64,000 nt of DNA from Microbacterium mitrae (GTDB lineage Bacteria > Actinomycetota > Actinomycetes > Actinomycetales > Microbacteriaceae), in assembly GCF_008017445.1 (NCBI RefSeq), contig NZ_VRSW01000001.1:992001-1056000 (forward strand). Direction: 5' to 3'. Below the pieces are notes generated by a model. It was given only the letters and a program-made list of their open reading frames with translations, did not search any database and was not told the origin of the DNA. Shown here piece after piece: positions 17,130-27,400 of the stretch (within the stretch, counting starts at the first letter, position 1; the number at the start of each line of letters is the position of its first letter). The translations under genes were made by a program, and so were the position numbers.

Positions 17130-17720
17130 TTACGCCTGAGCGTCGTCAGCACGGAACGGGAATCCAAGGTGACGCAGCAGAGCGCGACCCTCGTCATCCG
17201 TCTTCGCCGTGGTTACGACAGTGATGTCGAAACCGCGAACGCGGTCGATCTTGTCCTGGTCGATCTCGTGGAAGACCGACTGCTCCTGCAGACCGAACGT
17301 GTAGTTACCGTTGCCGTCGAACTGCTTGCCCGAGAGACCGCGGAAGTCGCGGATACGGGGCAGTGCGAGCGAAACCAGGCGGTCGACAAATTCCCATGCA
17401 CGGTCGCCGCGAAGCGTGACGTGTGCACCAATTGCCTGACCCTCGCGCAGCTTGAACTGTGCGATGGACTTCTTTGCCTTGGTAACGATCGGCTTCTGAC
17501 CGGTGATTGCGGTCAGGTCGGCGACAGCACCATCGATGACCTTGGAGTCACGAGCTGCTTCACCGACACCGGTGTTGATGACAACCTTGACCAGTCCGGG
17601 GATCTGCATGACGTTTTCGTAACCGAATTCGTCCTGCATCGCCTTCTTGATCTCGGCGTTGTACTTCTGCTTGAGGCGCGGCTGGATCTTGCCAGCAGTC
17701 GCAGCAGTTGCGTTGCTCAT
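17130..17720 (-). CDS. rplE: 50S ribosomal protein L5
   Basis: L5 binds 5S rRNA and contacts the P-site tRNA. The 196-residue protein has [58 protein letters not shown] and the late [20 protein letters not shown]. It overlaps the rplX stop by 1 bp. Confidence 0.97.
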   Translation of the reverse strand: MSNATAATAGKIQPRLKQKYNAEIKKAMQDEFGYENVMQIPGLVKVVINTGVGEAARDSKVIDGAVADLTAITGQKPIVTKAKKSIAQFKLREGQAIGAHVTLRGDRAWEFVDRLVSLALPRIRDFRGLSGKQFDGNGNYTFGLQEQSVFHEIDQDKIDRVRGFDITVVTTAKTDDEGRALLRHLGFPFRADDAQA

Positions 17721-18079
17721 CAGAGGTCCTTACCGCTCTTCTTTGCGTAACGCACGCGAACCGTGCGCTTGACGCCATCCTTCGTCTGCTCCTCAACGCG
17801 GTGACCGACCTTGGTCGGCTTCTTCGTCGAGGGGTCAACGAGGGCAACGTTCGAAATGTGGATCGGTGCTTCCATCGTCTCGATGCCACCGGTCTTGGTG
17901 CCGCGCTGCGACTGACCAACACGCGAGTGCTTCGTGATGTAGTTCACACCTTCAACGATGACGCGGTTCTGCTCGACAAGGACGTCAAGTACCTTGCCCT
18001 GCTTGCCGCGGTCTCCGCCGCGCTCGGGCTTAGCGCCCGTGATGACCTGAACGAGGTCACCCTTCTTGATCTTCGCCAT
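17720..18079 (-). CDS. rplX: 50S ribosomal protein L24
   Basis: L24 initiates large-subunit assembly. The 119-residue protein carries the KOW motif near the N-terminus ([25 protein letters not shown]), then NYITKHSR and [11 protein letters not shown]. It sits 2 bp from rplN and overlaps rplE by 1 bp. Confidence 0.97.
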   Translation of the reverse strand: MAKIKKGDLVQVITGAKPERGGDRGKQGKVLDVLVEQNRVIVEGVNYITKHSRVGQSQRGTKTGGIETMEAPIHISNVALVDPSTKKPTKVGHRVEEQTKDGVKRTVRVRYAKKSGKDL

Positions 18080-18081
18080 GA

Positions 18082-18450
18082 TCAGATAACCTCCGGTGCC
18101 AGCGAGACGATCTTCATGAACTTTTTGTCACGAAGTTCACGACCGACCGGACCGAAGATACGGGTGCCGCGGGGCTCCCCGTCGCTCTTCAGGATGACGG
18201 CAGCGTTCTCGTCGAACTTGATGTACGAGCCGTCCTGACGGCGCGTCTGCTTCTTCGTGCGGACGACGACCGCCTTAACGACGTCACCCTTCTTCACGTT
18301 TCCGCCGGGGATTGCGTCCTTGACCGTAGCGACAATGACGTCACCCAGACCTGCGTAACGACGGCTGGAGCCACCGAGAACACGGATCGTGAGCAATTCC
18401 TTCGCACCGGTGTTGTCGGCGACCTTGAGGCGGGATTCAGTCTGAATCAC
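18082..18450 (-). CDS. rplN: 50S ribosomal protein L14
   Basis: L14 forms an intersubunit bridge. The 122-residue protein begins [20 protein letters not shown], has [14 protein letters not shown] and [13 protein letters not shown], and ends [10 protein letters not shown]. All are canonical and the length is exactly typical. Confidence 0.98.
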   Translation of the reverse strand: MIQTESRLKVADNTGAKELLTIRVLGGSSRRYAGLGDVIVATVKDAIPGGNVKKGDVVKAVVVRTKKQTRRQDGSYIKFDENAAVILKSDGEPRGTRIFGPVGRELRDKKFMKIVSLAPEVI

Positions 18451-18483
18451 TTGTTACTCCCTAATTCCAAGAAGCCCTCGGGC

Positions 18484-18774
18484 TTACTTGGCCTTCTCGA
18501 GGATCTCGACGAGACGCCACCGCTTGGTAGCGCTCAACGGACGGGTCTCGTTGATGAGAACGAGGTCGCCGATGCCGGCGCTGTTCGTCTCATCGTGAGC
18601 CTTAACCTTCGACGTGCGACGGATGACCTTGCCGTAGAGGGGGTGCTTAACGCGGTCCTCAACCTCTACAACGATGGTCTTGTCCATCTTGTCGCTGACA
18701 ACGTAGCCACGGCGAGCCTTGCGGTCGCCGCGCTCAACGGCCTCAGCCTTGACGGCTTCGTCCTTTGCAGCCAT
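18484..18774 (-). CDS. rpsQ: 30S ribosomal protein S17
   Basis: S17 is a primary 16S rRNA binder. After a charged leader of about 20 residues ([19 protein letters not shown]) come [39 protein letters not shown] and [17 protein letters not shown]. It overlaps rpmC by 1 bp and precedes rplN by 33 bp. Confidence 0.97.
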   Translation of the reverse strand: MAAKDEAVKAEAVERGDRKARRGYVVSDKMDKTIVVEVEDRVKHPLYGKVIRRTSKVKAHDETNSAGIGDLVLINETRPLSATKRWRLVEILEKAK

Positions 18775-19085
18775 TACTCTGCGTCCTCCTTCGCGACGTC
18801 AGCCTCGTCGGCCTTCTTCGCCTTAGCCTTCTTCGCCTTGGGAGCCGCCTCAACGGGTGCGGGCGTGGCACGAATGCCAAGCTCGCGCTCGCGGATCACG
18901 GTGTACAGGCGTGCAATGTCGCGCTTGACGGCGCGGATGCGACCGTGGCTCTCGAGCTGGCCCGTTGCCGACTGGAAGCGCAGGTTAAACAGCTCTTCCT
19001 TGGCCTTACGGACCTCCTCGAGGAGGCGCTGGTCTTCGAACGTGTCCAGCTCGCTCGGAGCGAGCGTCTTGGTGCCGATCGCCAT
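18774..19085 (-). CDS. rpmC: 50S ribosomal protein L29
   Basis: L29 lies at the exit tunnel near the SRP and trigger-factor docking site. The L29 core is the first 70 residues ([30 protein letters not shown], then [15 protein letters not shown]). The last 30 residues are an extra Ala/Lys/acidic tail ([24 protein letters not shown]), so it is longer than the usual 65-75. It overlaps both rplP and rpsQ by 1 bp. Confidence 0.96.
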   Translation of the reverse strand: MAIGTKTLAPSELDTFEDQRLLEEVRKAKEELFNLRFQSATGQLESHGRIRAVKRDIARLYTVIRERELGIRATPAPVEAAPKAKKAKAKKADEADVAKEDAE

Positions 19086-19504
19086 TATGCGTCGCCTTCC
19101 TCGCGCTTGATGATGCGTGCCTTGAGCGGCAGCTTGTGGATGGCACGGGTCATGGCTTCACGAGCAAGCTGCTCGTTAACGCCGGCGACCTCGAAGAGGA
19201 CGCGACCCGGCTTGACGTTTGCGACCCACCACTCGGGTGAACCCTTACCGGAACCCATGCGGGTTTCGGCGGGCTTCTTCGTCAGCGGACGGTCGGGGTA
19301 GATGTTGATCCACACCTTTCCACCACGCTTGATGTGACGGGTCATTGCGATACGAGCGGACTCGATCTGACGGTTGGTTACGTATGCGGAAGTCAGGGCC
19401 TGAATGCCGAACTCACCGAACGAAACCTTGGTTCCACCGGTAGCTGCACCATCACGCTTGGGGTGGTGCTGCTTACGGAACTTAACCTTACGAGGGATAA
19501 GCAT
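19085..19504 (-). CDS. rplP: 50S ribosomal protein L16
   Basis: L16 organises the A-site region of the large subunit. The 139-residue protein begins [19 protein letters not shown] and has the [22 protein letters not shown] and [19 protein letters not shown] motifs. It overlaps rpsC and rpmC by 1 bp each. Confidence 0.98.
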   Translation of the reverse strand: MLIPRKVKFRKQHHPKRDGAATGGTKVSFGEFGIQALTSAYVTNRQIESARIAMTRHIKRGGKVWINIYPDRPLTKKPAETRMGSGKGSPEWWVANVKPGRVLFEVAGVNEQLAREAMTRAIHKLPLKARIIKREEGDA

Positions 19505-20256
19505 TACGCCGAAGCTCCTTCCGTGACCGGTGCCTCTGCGTTGCGCGGGGCGCGACGGGGGCGGTCACCACGGTCGCGGGACGGCTTCTGGTTAGCCTGC
19601 TCGCGCGCGAGTTCCTTGTTGGTCAGGTCGCCCTTGTAGATCCAGACCTTCACGCCGATACGGCCGAAGGTGGTCTTTGCCTCGTAGAAGCCGTAGTCGA
19701 TGTTCGCACGAAGCGTGTGCAGCGGCACACGACCTTCGCGGTAGAACTCCGAACGGCTCATCTCAGCACCGCCGAGGCGGCCGGAAACCTGGATACGAAT
19801 ACCCTTAGCGCCTGCACGCTGAGCACCCTGGAGGCCCTTACGCATCGCGCGGCGGAATGCCACGCGAGCGGTGAGCTGCTCTGCGATGCCCTGTGCAACC
19901 AGCTGAGCGTCAGCCTCGGGGTTACGAACCTCGAGGATGTTCAGCTGGATCTGCTTGCCGGTGAGCTTCTCAAGGTCAGCGCGAATGCGCTCAGCCTCAG
20001 CACCACGGCGACCGATGACGATACCCGGGCGAGCCGTGTGGATGTCCACACGAACGCGGTCACGGGTGCGCTCGATCTCGATGTTGCTGACACCGGCACG
20101 GTCCAGCTGCGTCTGCAGCAGGCGGCGGATCTTGATGTCCTCGGCGACGTAGTCAGCGTAACGCTGGCCGGGCTTCGTCGAGTCCGAGAACCAACGTGAC
20201 ACGTGGTCCGTCGTAATACCGAGGCGGAAGCCGTACGGGTTAACCTTCTGTCCCAT
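19504..20256 (-). CDS. rpsC: 30S ribosomal protein S3
   Basis: S3 forms part of the mRNA entry site. The 250-residue protein has [18 protein letters not shown], the KH domain with [20 protein letters not shown], and the C-terminal [26 protein letters not shown]. It ends with a basic then acidic tail ([20 protein letters not shown]). It overlaps rplV and rplP by 1 bp each. Confidence 0.98.
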   Translation of the reverse strand: MGQKVNPYGFRLGITTDHVSRWFSDSTKPGQRYADYVAEDIKIRRLLQTQLDRAGVSNIEIERTRDRVRVDIHTARPGIVIGRRGAEAERIRADLEKLTGKQIQLNILEVRNPEADAQLVAQGIAEQLTARVAFRRAMRKGLQGAQRAGAKGIRIQVSGRLGGAEMSRSEFYREGRVPLHTLRANIDYGFYEAKTTFGRIGVKVWIYKGDLTNKELAREQANQKPSRDRGDRPRRAPRNAEAPVTEGASA

Positions 20257-20651
20257 TACTTGCTCGCCTTCTTCTTAGCCGCAGGAGCAGCGTCTGCTGT
20301 CTCCGGCGTGGAGAGCACGACCGTGATGTGGCTCGTGCGCTTCTTGATCTGGAATGCGCGACCCTGTGCACGGGGGCGGAAACGCTTGAGCGTCGTACCC
20401 TCGTCCACGAATGCGTTCACCACGTACAGATCAGCCTCGTCCAGCGACTCACCGTTCTTGTCCGCGGTAACGCGGGCGTTAGCGATGGCCGAGTGAACCA
20501 ACTTGTAGATCGGCTCCGAAGCTGCCTGCTGCGCGAACTTCAGGATGGCGAGGGCTTCTTCAGCCTGCTTTCCCTTGATAAGCGCAACGACGCGACGAGC
20601 CTTCTGAGGGGTCACGCGGATGTGTCGCACGCGTGCGATGGACTCCACCAT
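20256..20651 (-). CDS. rplV: 50S ribosomal protein L22
   Basis: L22 reaches into the exit tunnel. The 131-residue protein has [22 protein letters not shown], the [18 protein letters not shown] core ([16 protein letters not shown]) and the tunnel hairpin [23 protein letters not shown] short Lys/Ala tail ([11 protein letters not shown]) follows. It starts 22 bp after rpsS. Confidence 0.98.
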   Translation of the reverse strand: MVESIARVRHIRVTPQKARRVVALIKGKQAEEALAILKFAQQAASEPIYKLVHSAIANARVTADKNGESLDEADLYVVNAFVDEGTTLKRFRPRAQGRAFQIKKRTSHITVVLSTPETADAAPAAKKKASK

Positions 20652-20673
20652 TTCTTCTCCTCTGCGCCACCGC

Positions 20674-20955
20674 TTAGCGGCGGCGGCCCTTCTTGTCGTC
20701 CTTCACGTGGCCGCGGAAGGTGCGGGTGGGCGCGAATTCGCCCAGCTTGTGGCCAACCATCGTCTCCGTAACAAATACGGGGATGTGCTTGCGACCGTCG
20801 TGAACGGCGATCGTGTGTCCCAGCATGGACGGCACGATCATCGATCGGCGCGACCAGGTCTTGATGACGTTCTTCGTTCCCGCTTCGTTTTGCGAGCTGA
20901 CCTTGCGAAGCAGGTGCTCGTCGACGAAGGGGCCCTTCTTCAGACTGCGTGGCAT
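20674..20955 (-). CDS. rpsS: 30S ribosomal protein S19
   Basis: S19 lies in the 30S head near the A-site finger. The 93-residue protein begins [19 protein letters not shown] and has [22 protein letters not shown] and [17 protein letters not shown]. Length is typical and the order is rplB-rpsS-rplV. Confidence 0.98.
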   Translation of the reverse strand: MPRSLKKGPFVDEHLLRKVSSQNEAGTKNVIKTWSRRSMIVPSMLGHTIAVHDGRKHIPVFVTETMVGHKLGEFAPTRTFRGHVKDDKKGRRR

Positions 20956-20966
20956 CTTATTGACTC

Positions 20967-21806
20967 CTACTTACGCTTCTTGCCAGCGGTACGGCGACGC
21001 ACGATGTACTTGTCGCTTTCCTTGTTTGCGTGACGGGTGCGGCCCTCGGCCTGGCCCCACGGGGAAACGGGGTGACGACCACCAGAGGTCTTACCCTCAC
21101 CACCACCGTGCGGGTGATCAACCGGGTTCATAGCGACACCACGAACGGTCGGGCGAACGCCCTTCCAGCGCATGCGGCCAGCCTTACCCCAGTTGATGTT
21201 CGACTGCTCGGCGTTGCCGACCTCGCCGATCGTTGCGCGGCAACGAGCGTCGACGTTACGGATTTCGCCAGACGGCATGCGCAGCTGCGCGAAGTTGCCG
21301 TCCTTTGCAACCAGACGAACCGAGACACCAGCCGAACGTGCGATCTTTGCGCCGCCACCGGGGCGAAGCTCGATTGCGTGAATAACGGTACCCGTGGGGA
21401 TGTTCTTCAGCGGCAGGTTGTTGCCCGGCTTGATGTCGGCGCTTGCGCCCGACTCAATGATGTCGCCCTGCTTGGTCTTGTTCGGAGCCAGGATGTAGCG
21501 CTTGGTTCCGTCGACGTAGTGCAGGAGCGCGATGCGTGCCGTGCGGTTGGGGTCGTACTCGATGTGAGCAACGGTTGCGTTAACGCCGTCCTTGTCGTTA
21601 CGACGGAAGTCGATAACGCGGTACTGGCGCTTGTGGCCACCACCGATGTGACGGGTCGTGATGCGACCCTGGTTGTTACGACCACCGGTCTTGGACAGCG
21701 GGCGCAGCAGCGACTTCTCAGGCGTGGAACGCGTGATTTCTGCGAAGTCAGCAACCGACGAGCCGCGGCGACCAGGAGTCGTGGGCTTGTACTTACGAAT
21801 AGCCAT
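20967..21806 (-). CDS. rplB: 50S ribosomal protein L2
   Basis: L2 is needed for subunit joining and supports the peptidyl transferase centre. The 279-residue protein has [16 protein letters not shown], the [20 protein letters not shown] motif and the C-terminal [22 protein letters not shown] with the conserved His residues. Length is typical. Confidence 0.98.
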   Translation of the reverse strand: MAIRKYKPTTPGRRGSSVADFAEITRSTPEKSLLRPLSKTGGRNNQGRITTRHIGGGHKRQYRVIDFRRNDKDGVNATVAHIEYDPNRTARIALLHYVDGTKRYILAPNKTKQGDIIESGASADIKPGNNLPLKNIPTGTVIHAIELRPGGGAKIARSAGVSVRLVAKDGNFAQLRMPSGEIRNVDARCRATIGEVGNAEQSNINWGKAGRMRWKGVRPTVRGVAMNPVDHPHGGGEGKTSGGRHPVSPWGQAEGRTRHANKESDKYIVRRRTAGKKRK

Positions 21807-21826
21807 TTTTCTCGTCCTCTTCCCGC

Positions 21827-22123
21827 TTAGCCGACCGACGTGAAGATGTCGATCGAGCCCGACTTCAGAGCAACAATGGCGCGCTTGGTGTCCTTGCGCT
21901 TGCCCATGCCGAAGCGGGTGCGGCGTACCTTGCCGACGCGGTTGATGGTGTTAACAGACGCGACCTTGACGTCGAAGATCTTCTCGATAGCGAGCTTGAT
22001 CTCGGTCTTCGTAGCGCGGGGGTCCACCTCGAAGGTGTACTTGCCCTCGTCGATGAGTCCGTAGGACTTCTCCGAGACAACCGGCTTGAAGATGATGTCG
22101 CGCGGATCCTTGTTTACGGTCAT
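21827..22123 (-). CDS. rplW: 50S ribosomal protein L23
   Basis: L23 is the exit-tunnel docking site for trigger factor and SRP. The 98-residue protein has [44 protein letters not shown] and the basic [20 protein letters not shown]. It overlaps rplD by 4 bp. Confidence 0.97.
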   Translation of the reverse strand: MTVNKDPRDIIFKPVVSEKSYGLIDEGKYTFEVDPRATKTEIKLAIEKIFDVKVASVNTINRVGKVRRTRFGMGKRKDTKRAIVALKSGSIDIFTSVG

Positions 22124-22776
22124 GCCGAAACCTCCTCAGCGCCAGTCTTCGCTGCGACGAACGCGTCGAAGGCTGCCTTGGTGAAGACGATGTCGTCGGA
22201 GACGAGCACGTCGTAAGCGTTCAGCTGGTCAACAGCGAGCACGTGCAGGTTCGCAAGGTTGCGAACGCTGAGCAGGCTCGCCTCGTCGTCGCGCGTGAGC
22301 ACAACGAGAACGTTCTTGCCCGGGAAGGACTTCAGAAGCGCTGCAGCCTTCTTGGTCGAAGGCGTGCCCTCGATGCCGAAGGAGTCGATAACGTGCAGAC
22401 GCTCGCCACGAACACGGTCGCTGATTGCACCCAGGAGGGCAGCAGCGATCATCTTCTTGGGGGTGCGCTGCGAGTAGTCGCGCGGCTTCGGGCCGTGGAC
22501 GATGCCACCACCGGTCATGTGCGGTGCACGGATCGAGCCCTGACGAGCGTTACCCGTACCCTTCTGCTTGAACGGCTTGCGACCAGCACCGGAAACCTCA
22601 CCGCGACGCTTGGTCGAGTGGGTACCCTGGCGAGCTGCTGCCTGCTGGGCAACAACAACCTGGTGGATCAGCGGGACGTTCGTTGCGACGTCGAAGATAG
22701 CGGCGGGCAGGTTGACCGTTCCGGCCTTCTTGCCACCAGCACCCTGAACGTCGAGCGTAAGCGTGGAGTCAGCCAT
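22120..22776 (-). CDS. rplD: 50S ribosomal protein L4
   Basis: L4 extends a loop into the exit tunnel and in some bacteria autoregulates the S10 operon. The 218-residue protein has the loop region [33 protein letters not shown] and the C-terminal [19 protein letters not shown]. It follows rplC by 5 bp and overlaps rplW by 4 bp. Confidence 0.97.
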   Translation of the reverse strand: MADSTLTLDVQGAGGKKAGTVNLPAAIFDVATNVPLIHQVVVAQQAAARQGTHSTKRRGEVSGAGRKPFKQKGTGNARQGSIRAPHMTGGGIVHGPKPRDYSQRTPKKMIAAALLGAISDRVRGERLHVIDSFGIEGTPSTKKAAALLKSFPGKNVLVVLTRDDEASLLSVRNLANLHVLAVDQLNAYDVLVSDDIVFTKAAFDAFVAAKTGAEEVSA

Positions 22777-22781
22777 GATAA

Positions 22782-23441
22782 TTAGGCACCCTTCACTGCG
22801 TTGCGGACGAAGACGATGCGACCACGTGCACCGGGAACAGCGCCCTTAACGAGCATGAGTCCCTTTTCGGTGTCGATGGAGTGCACCGTGAGGTTAAGAA
22901 CGGTCACACGCTCGTTACCCATACGACCGGCCATGCGCATGCCCTTGAAGACGCGCGACGGGGTCGACGAAGCACCGATAGAACCGGGCTTACGGTGGTT
23001 GCGGTGTGCACCGTGCGAAGCCGAAACACCAGCGAAGTTGTGGCGCTTCATGACACCGGCGGTGCCCTTACCCTTGCTCGTGCCGACAACGTCGACGAGC
23101 TGGCCAGCTTCGAAGGTTCCGTCAACCGTGAGCTCCTGGCCGAGCGAGTAGTCGCCGGCGTCAGCGGTGCGGATCTCCGTTACGTGGCGGCGGGGCGTAA
23201 CGCCTGCTGCCTCGAAGTGAGCCGTGAGGGGCTTGTTCACCTTGCGCGGGTCGATCTGACCGTAAGCGATCTGAACGGCGTTGTAGCCGTCGCGCTCGGG
23301 GGTACGGATCTGCGTGACCACGTTCGGTGCGAGCTCAATAACCGTTACCGGGATGAGCTTGCCGTTTTCGTTCCAAACCTGCGTCATGCCGAGCTTCGTG
23401 CCCAGCAGACCCTTGGAAACCTTGGAGTTGATATCAGTCAT
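22782..23441 (-). CDS. rplC: 50S ribosomal protein L3
   Basis: L3 is an early assembly protein touching the peptidyl transferase centre. The 219-residue protein has [19 protein letters not shown], the [13 protein letters not shown] core and [26 protein letters not shown]. It has a slightly extended N-terminus ([10 protein letters not shown]). It follows rpsJ by 14 bp. Confidence 0.97.
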   Translation of the reverse strand: MTDINSKVSKGLLGTKLGMTQVWNENGKLIPVTVIELAPNVVTQIRTPERDGYNAVQIAYGQIDPRKVNKPLTAHFEAAGVTPRRHVTEIRTADAGDYSLGQELTVDGTFEAGQLVDVVGTSKGKGTAGVMKRHNFAGVSASHGAHRNHRKPGSIGASSTPSRVFKGMRMAGRMGNERVTVLNLTVHSIDTEKGLMLVKGAVPGARGRIVFVRNAVKGA

Positions 23442-23455
23442 CTTGACACCCGCCC

Positions 23456-23764
23456 TTACAGCTTGATCTCGATGTTGACATCGGCAGGAAGGTCGAGGCG
23501 CATCAGCGAGTCGACAGCCTTAGGCGTCGGGTCGATGATGTCGATGAGGCGCTTGTGGGTGCGCATCTCGAAGTGCTCGCGGCTGTCCTTGTACTTGTGC
23601 GGTGAACGGATGACTGCCACCACGTTCTTTTCCGTCGGAAGGGGCACGGGGCCCACAACGGTCGCGCCCGCACGGGTCACGGTGTCGACGATCTTACGAG
23701 CCGACGAATCGATGACCTCGTGGTCATACGACTTCAGTCGGATGCGGATCTTTTGTCCCGCCAT
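23456..23764 (-). CDS. rpsJ: 30S ribosomal protein S10
   Basis: S10 is a 30S head protein that in some bacteria also binds NusB/NusG during antitermination. The 102-residue protein begins [25 protein letters not shown] and has [38 protein letters not shown]. It is the first gene of the S10/spc superoperon in this window. Confidence 0.98.
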   Translation of the reverse strand: MAGQKIRIRLKSYDHEVIDSSARKIVDTVTRAGATVVGPVPLPTEKNVVAVIRSPHKYKDSREHFEMRTHKRLIDIIDPTPKAVDSLMRLDLPADVNIEIKL

Positions 23765-24274
23765 CTCTGTTTCTCTCTTTCCGCGTCATACCTCTCGGGC
23801 ATTGGACGCACTGGGCGCAGCTATCGTGTCTGCGCCTGGCACTTTCGCGTCACTCGCGTGACTCGATGCTGCACCACTATTTTGATGTCAGACCGGGGAT
23901 TTCTCCCCGGCGCCTCACGTCAACTTCCGGCATGCCGGAGGGCTTCAGTTTTGGCTTGTGATGTTCTCCGACCCGCGGCCTAGATCTCTGCGCTTTCGCG
24001 CCGCCTATGCACAGCCCTGGTGGTGATTCGCACGCACGCAAATAGCGCCGTCGAAATGTGGAACTTACCTAGTTTGCCAGACGCGGAACCATGCCGCAAA
24101 CCCGGGCGTGTCGCGCTCAGCCGATCCCCAGTCTCCGCCCCTATTTCGGCGCGGCCGCACGAGGCACGCGCCGTCGCCATTCCCGCGCGAAACCGTCGCC
24201 ATTCCCGCGCGCAAATGGAAGAGTTCCGGAACCAAGGGACAGGTTCCGGAACCCGGGTGTTGCGAAAGAGGTGT
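23765..24274 (-). promoter_or_regulatory. S10 operon leader and upstream region, no gene seen
   Basis: About 510 bp precede rpsJ with no supportable gene. A CCGGGG/CCCCGG hairpin (23893-23910) and a perfect TCCGGCATGCCGGA dyad (23926-23939) could form in the leader and are candidate targets for L4-type autoregulation. Further upstream are a 19-bp direct repeat with a 22-bp period (CCGTCGCCATTCCCGCGCG at 24171 and 24193) and two GTTCCGGAAC palindromes near 24232 and 24253. I could not find a convincing -10/-35 pair. Confidence 0.5.
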
Positions 24275-24306
24275 GGCGGGGGAGACTTCCGAGGCTCTCC
24301 CCCGCC
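24275..24306 (-). terminator. Hairpin in the terminator region after giant gene 1
   Basis: GGCGGGGGAGA at 24275-24285 pairs exactly with TCTCCCCCGCC at 24296-24306. On the minus strand the stem is followed by ACACCTCTTTCG. It is probably a backup terminator isolating the giant gene from the S10 promoter region. Confidence 0.65.
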
Positions 24307-24342
24307 AGCATCAGACGCCTATTTTCAGCGCGGCGTCTGATA

Positions 24343-24367
24343 CGAGGGCGGGAGCGACCCGCCCTCG
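24343..24367. terminator. Terminator hairpin after giant surface gene 1
   Basis: CGAGGGCGGG at 24343-24352 pairs with CCCGCCCTCG at 24358-24367 around a five-base loop. TTTT follows on the plus strand. It lies 60 bp past the giant gene stop. Between it and the next hairpin is a third pairing, CAGACGCC (24312) with GGCGTCTG (24332). Confidence 0.65.
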
Positions 24368-24426
24368 TTTTGCGTCACAGCAGCGTCTGCACCTCCCAGC
24401 GTCGACGTTCACTGATCGGCAACATC

Positions 24427-27400
24427 TCAGTCTTGCATTTCGCGTCGGTTGCGGCGCATGAAGATCAGCGCAGCTCCCACCATGAGTGCAAACCCTCCGG
24501 CGAGACCCCACGGCAGCGTGTTCGCGCTACCGGTTGCGGGAAGCGGCGGCTTGACCGGAGGCGTCGGAACCTCGTGGTCGGTCGAGCAGCTCTCCACGCA
24601 GTCGCCGCCAGGCGTGCCGCCCGGGGTCACGACGTTCTTGATCGTCACGCCCTTCGCGTCTGCCTTCACCGTGACGATGTAGCTCACGGAGGCGGTAGCA
24701 CCGGGCGCGAGGTCCGGAATCTGCCAGGTCAGCGTTTCACCACTGAGCGTGAGTCCGGCTGGCAGGTCACCAGCGAGGGTTGCGTGCTCGAGCACACCGC
24801 TCAGGTCATCGATCGCAAGAGCGCCGGTGAGGTTCGCCTCGCCAATGTTCGTTGCGGTCAGGGTGTAGGTGATGTGCTCGCCCGGCTTGACGGACGAACC
24901 CGATGCGGGGTCGCTCGACTTCGTCAACGACCACGCCGGAACCAAGTGATCCGTCGTGCAGGACACCTCGCACTCGCCACCCGGGGTGGTGGGCACGACC
25001 ACGTTGCGCAACGTGGCGCCGCGTGCGTCGGCGTGAACCACCACCGTGTAGCTGACCGAGACGGACTCGCCGACACCGATGGTTCCGGCATTCCAGGTGA
25101 GCGTCATGCCGTCAAGCGTGAGGCCCGCGGGCAACTCGCTCACCAGATCGGCGTGCGCCAAGACTTCCGTGAGGTCGTCTTGAGCGGTTGCTTCGACAGC
25201 CACTGGACCGGTGTTCTCGATGGTCAGCGTGTAGGTCACCTCGTCGCCGGGGAGCACAGACGATCCGGATGCCGGGTCGCTGGTCTTAGTCAGCGACCAC
25301 GCCGGAACCGGGTGCTCCGTCGTGCAGCTGCCTTCACACTCGCCACCAGGGCCGGTCGGAACCACGACGTTGCGCAGGGTTTCGCCGAGCGCATCAGCAT
25401 GCACAACAACGGTGTAGCTGATCGATACCGACTCACCAGCACCGATGGTTCCGGTGTTCCACGTGAGGGTCGTACCGTCCAACGTTGCACCATCCGGCAG
25501 ATCGCCGATGAGGTCGGCGTGAGCCAGAACCTCGGTCAGGTCGTCTTCTGCGGTCGCGGTGGTCGCGACCGGGCCGGTGTTCGTGACGGTCAGCGTGTAC
25601 GTGACCTCCTGGCCAGGTAGCACCGTGGTTCCCGAGGCCGGGTCGCTGGTCTTGGTCAGCGACCACGCCGGAACCGGGTGCTCCGTCGTGCACGAACCCT
25701 CGCACTCGCCGCCGGGGCCGCTCGGCACGACCACGTTACGCAGCGTCACGCCGCGAGCGTCATCGTGAACCGCCACGGTGTAGCTGATCGAAACCGACTC
25801 GTCGACTCCGACTTCGCCGGTGGTCCACGTGAGCGTTGTGCCGTCCAGCGTCAAGCCATCGGGCAGATCACCCACGATGTCGGCATGCGCCAGCACCGCG
25901 GCCAGGTCATCGATTGCCGTCGCCGACGTGATGGCGACCGGACCGGTGTTGGTCACCGTCAGCGTGTACGTGACCTCCTGGCCAGGCAACACGGTAGTAC
26001 CGGAGGCCGGGTCGCTGGTCTTGGTCAGCGACCACGCCGGAACCGGGTGCTCCGTCGTGCACGAACCCTCACACTCGCCACCAGGGCTCGTCGGAACCAC
26101 AACGTTACGCAGCGTCACGCCACGAGCGTCATCGTGAACGACAACCGTGTAGCTCACCGACACCGAGCCGTCGACCGCAATCGCGCCGGCGTTCCAGGTC
26201 AGCGTCGTTCCGTCCAGCGTCAAGCCAGCGGGCAGCGGCTCAACCAGATCGGCATGCGCAAGCACATCGCTCAGGTCATCTTCGGCGGTAGCCGAATCCA
26301 CCACCGTCGGGCCGGTGTTTTCGATCGTCAGCGTGTACGTCACCTCTTGACCTGGCACAACGGTCGAGCCGGAGGCCGGGTCGCTCGTCTTGGTCAGCGT
26401 CCAAGCCGGAACCGGGTGCTCCGTCGTGCACGCCTCAACACACTGACCGCCGGGGCTCGTCGGAACCACCACGTTGCGTAGCGTCACGCCACGGGCGTCG
26501 TCGTGAACGACGACCGTGTAGCTCACCGACACCGAATCGCCAACCTCAATGGTTCCGGCATTCCACGTCAGCGTCGTGCCGTCAAGCGTCAACTCATCAG
26601 GCAGGGCGCCAACGATATCGGCGTGAGCCAGAACCGCGCTCAGGTCGTCTTCGGCGGTCGCCACCGTCGGCACGGGGCCAGGGTTGGTGATGGTCAGGGT
26701 GTAGGTAACCTCGTCGCCGGGCAGCACGGTTGATCCCGAAGCCGGGTCGCTCGTCTTCATCAGCGTCCACGCTGGAACCGGGTGTTCCGTCGTGCAGGCC
26801 TCAACACACTCGCCGCCGGGGCTGGTGGGAACCACCACGTTGCGCAGCGTCACGCCACGGGCGTCGTCGTTGACGACGACCGTGTAGCTCACCGACACCG
26901 AAGCACCGGCCGCAACGGTTCCGGCATCCCATGTGAGGGTGTTGCCGTCCAGCGTCAGCTCGTCAGGCAGCGCGCCCACCAGGGCAGCGTGTGCCAGCAC
27001 CTCGGTCAGGTCATCCTGCGCCGTCACCGAAGTGGCGACCTGGCCGGTGTTGGTCACGGTCAGCGTGTAGGTGACCTCTTGACCAGGAACCACGGCCGTT
27101 CCGGATGCCGGATCGCTCGTCTTGGTCAGCGACCACGCCGGAACCGGGTGCTCCGTCGTGCAAGAACCCTCACACTCGCCACCAGGGCCGGTCGGCACGA
27201 CAACGTTACGCAGCGTCACGCCGCGAGCGTCGTCATGAACGACAACCGTGTAGCTCACCGACACCGAGCCGTCGACCGCAATCGCGCCGGCGTTCCAGGT
27301 CAGCGTCGTACCGTCCAGCGTCAAACCAGCGGGCAGCGGCTCAACCAGATCGGCGTGCGCAAGCACGTCGCTCAGGTCATCTTGCGCGGAAGCGGCGGGT

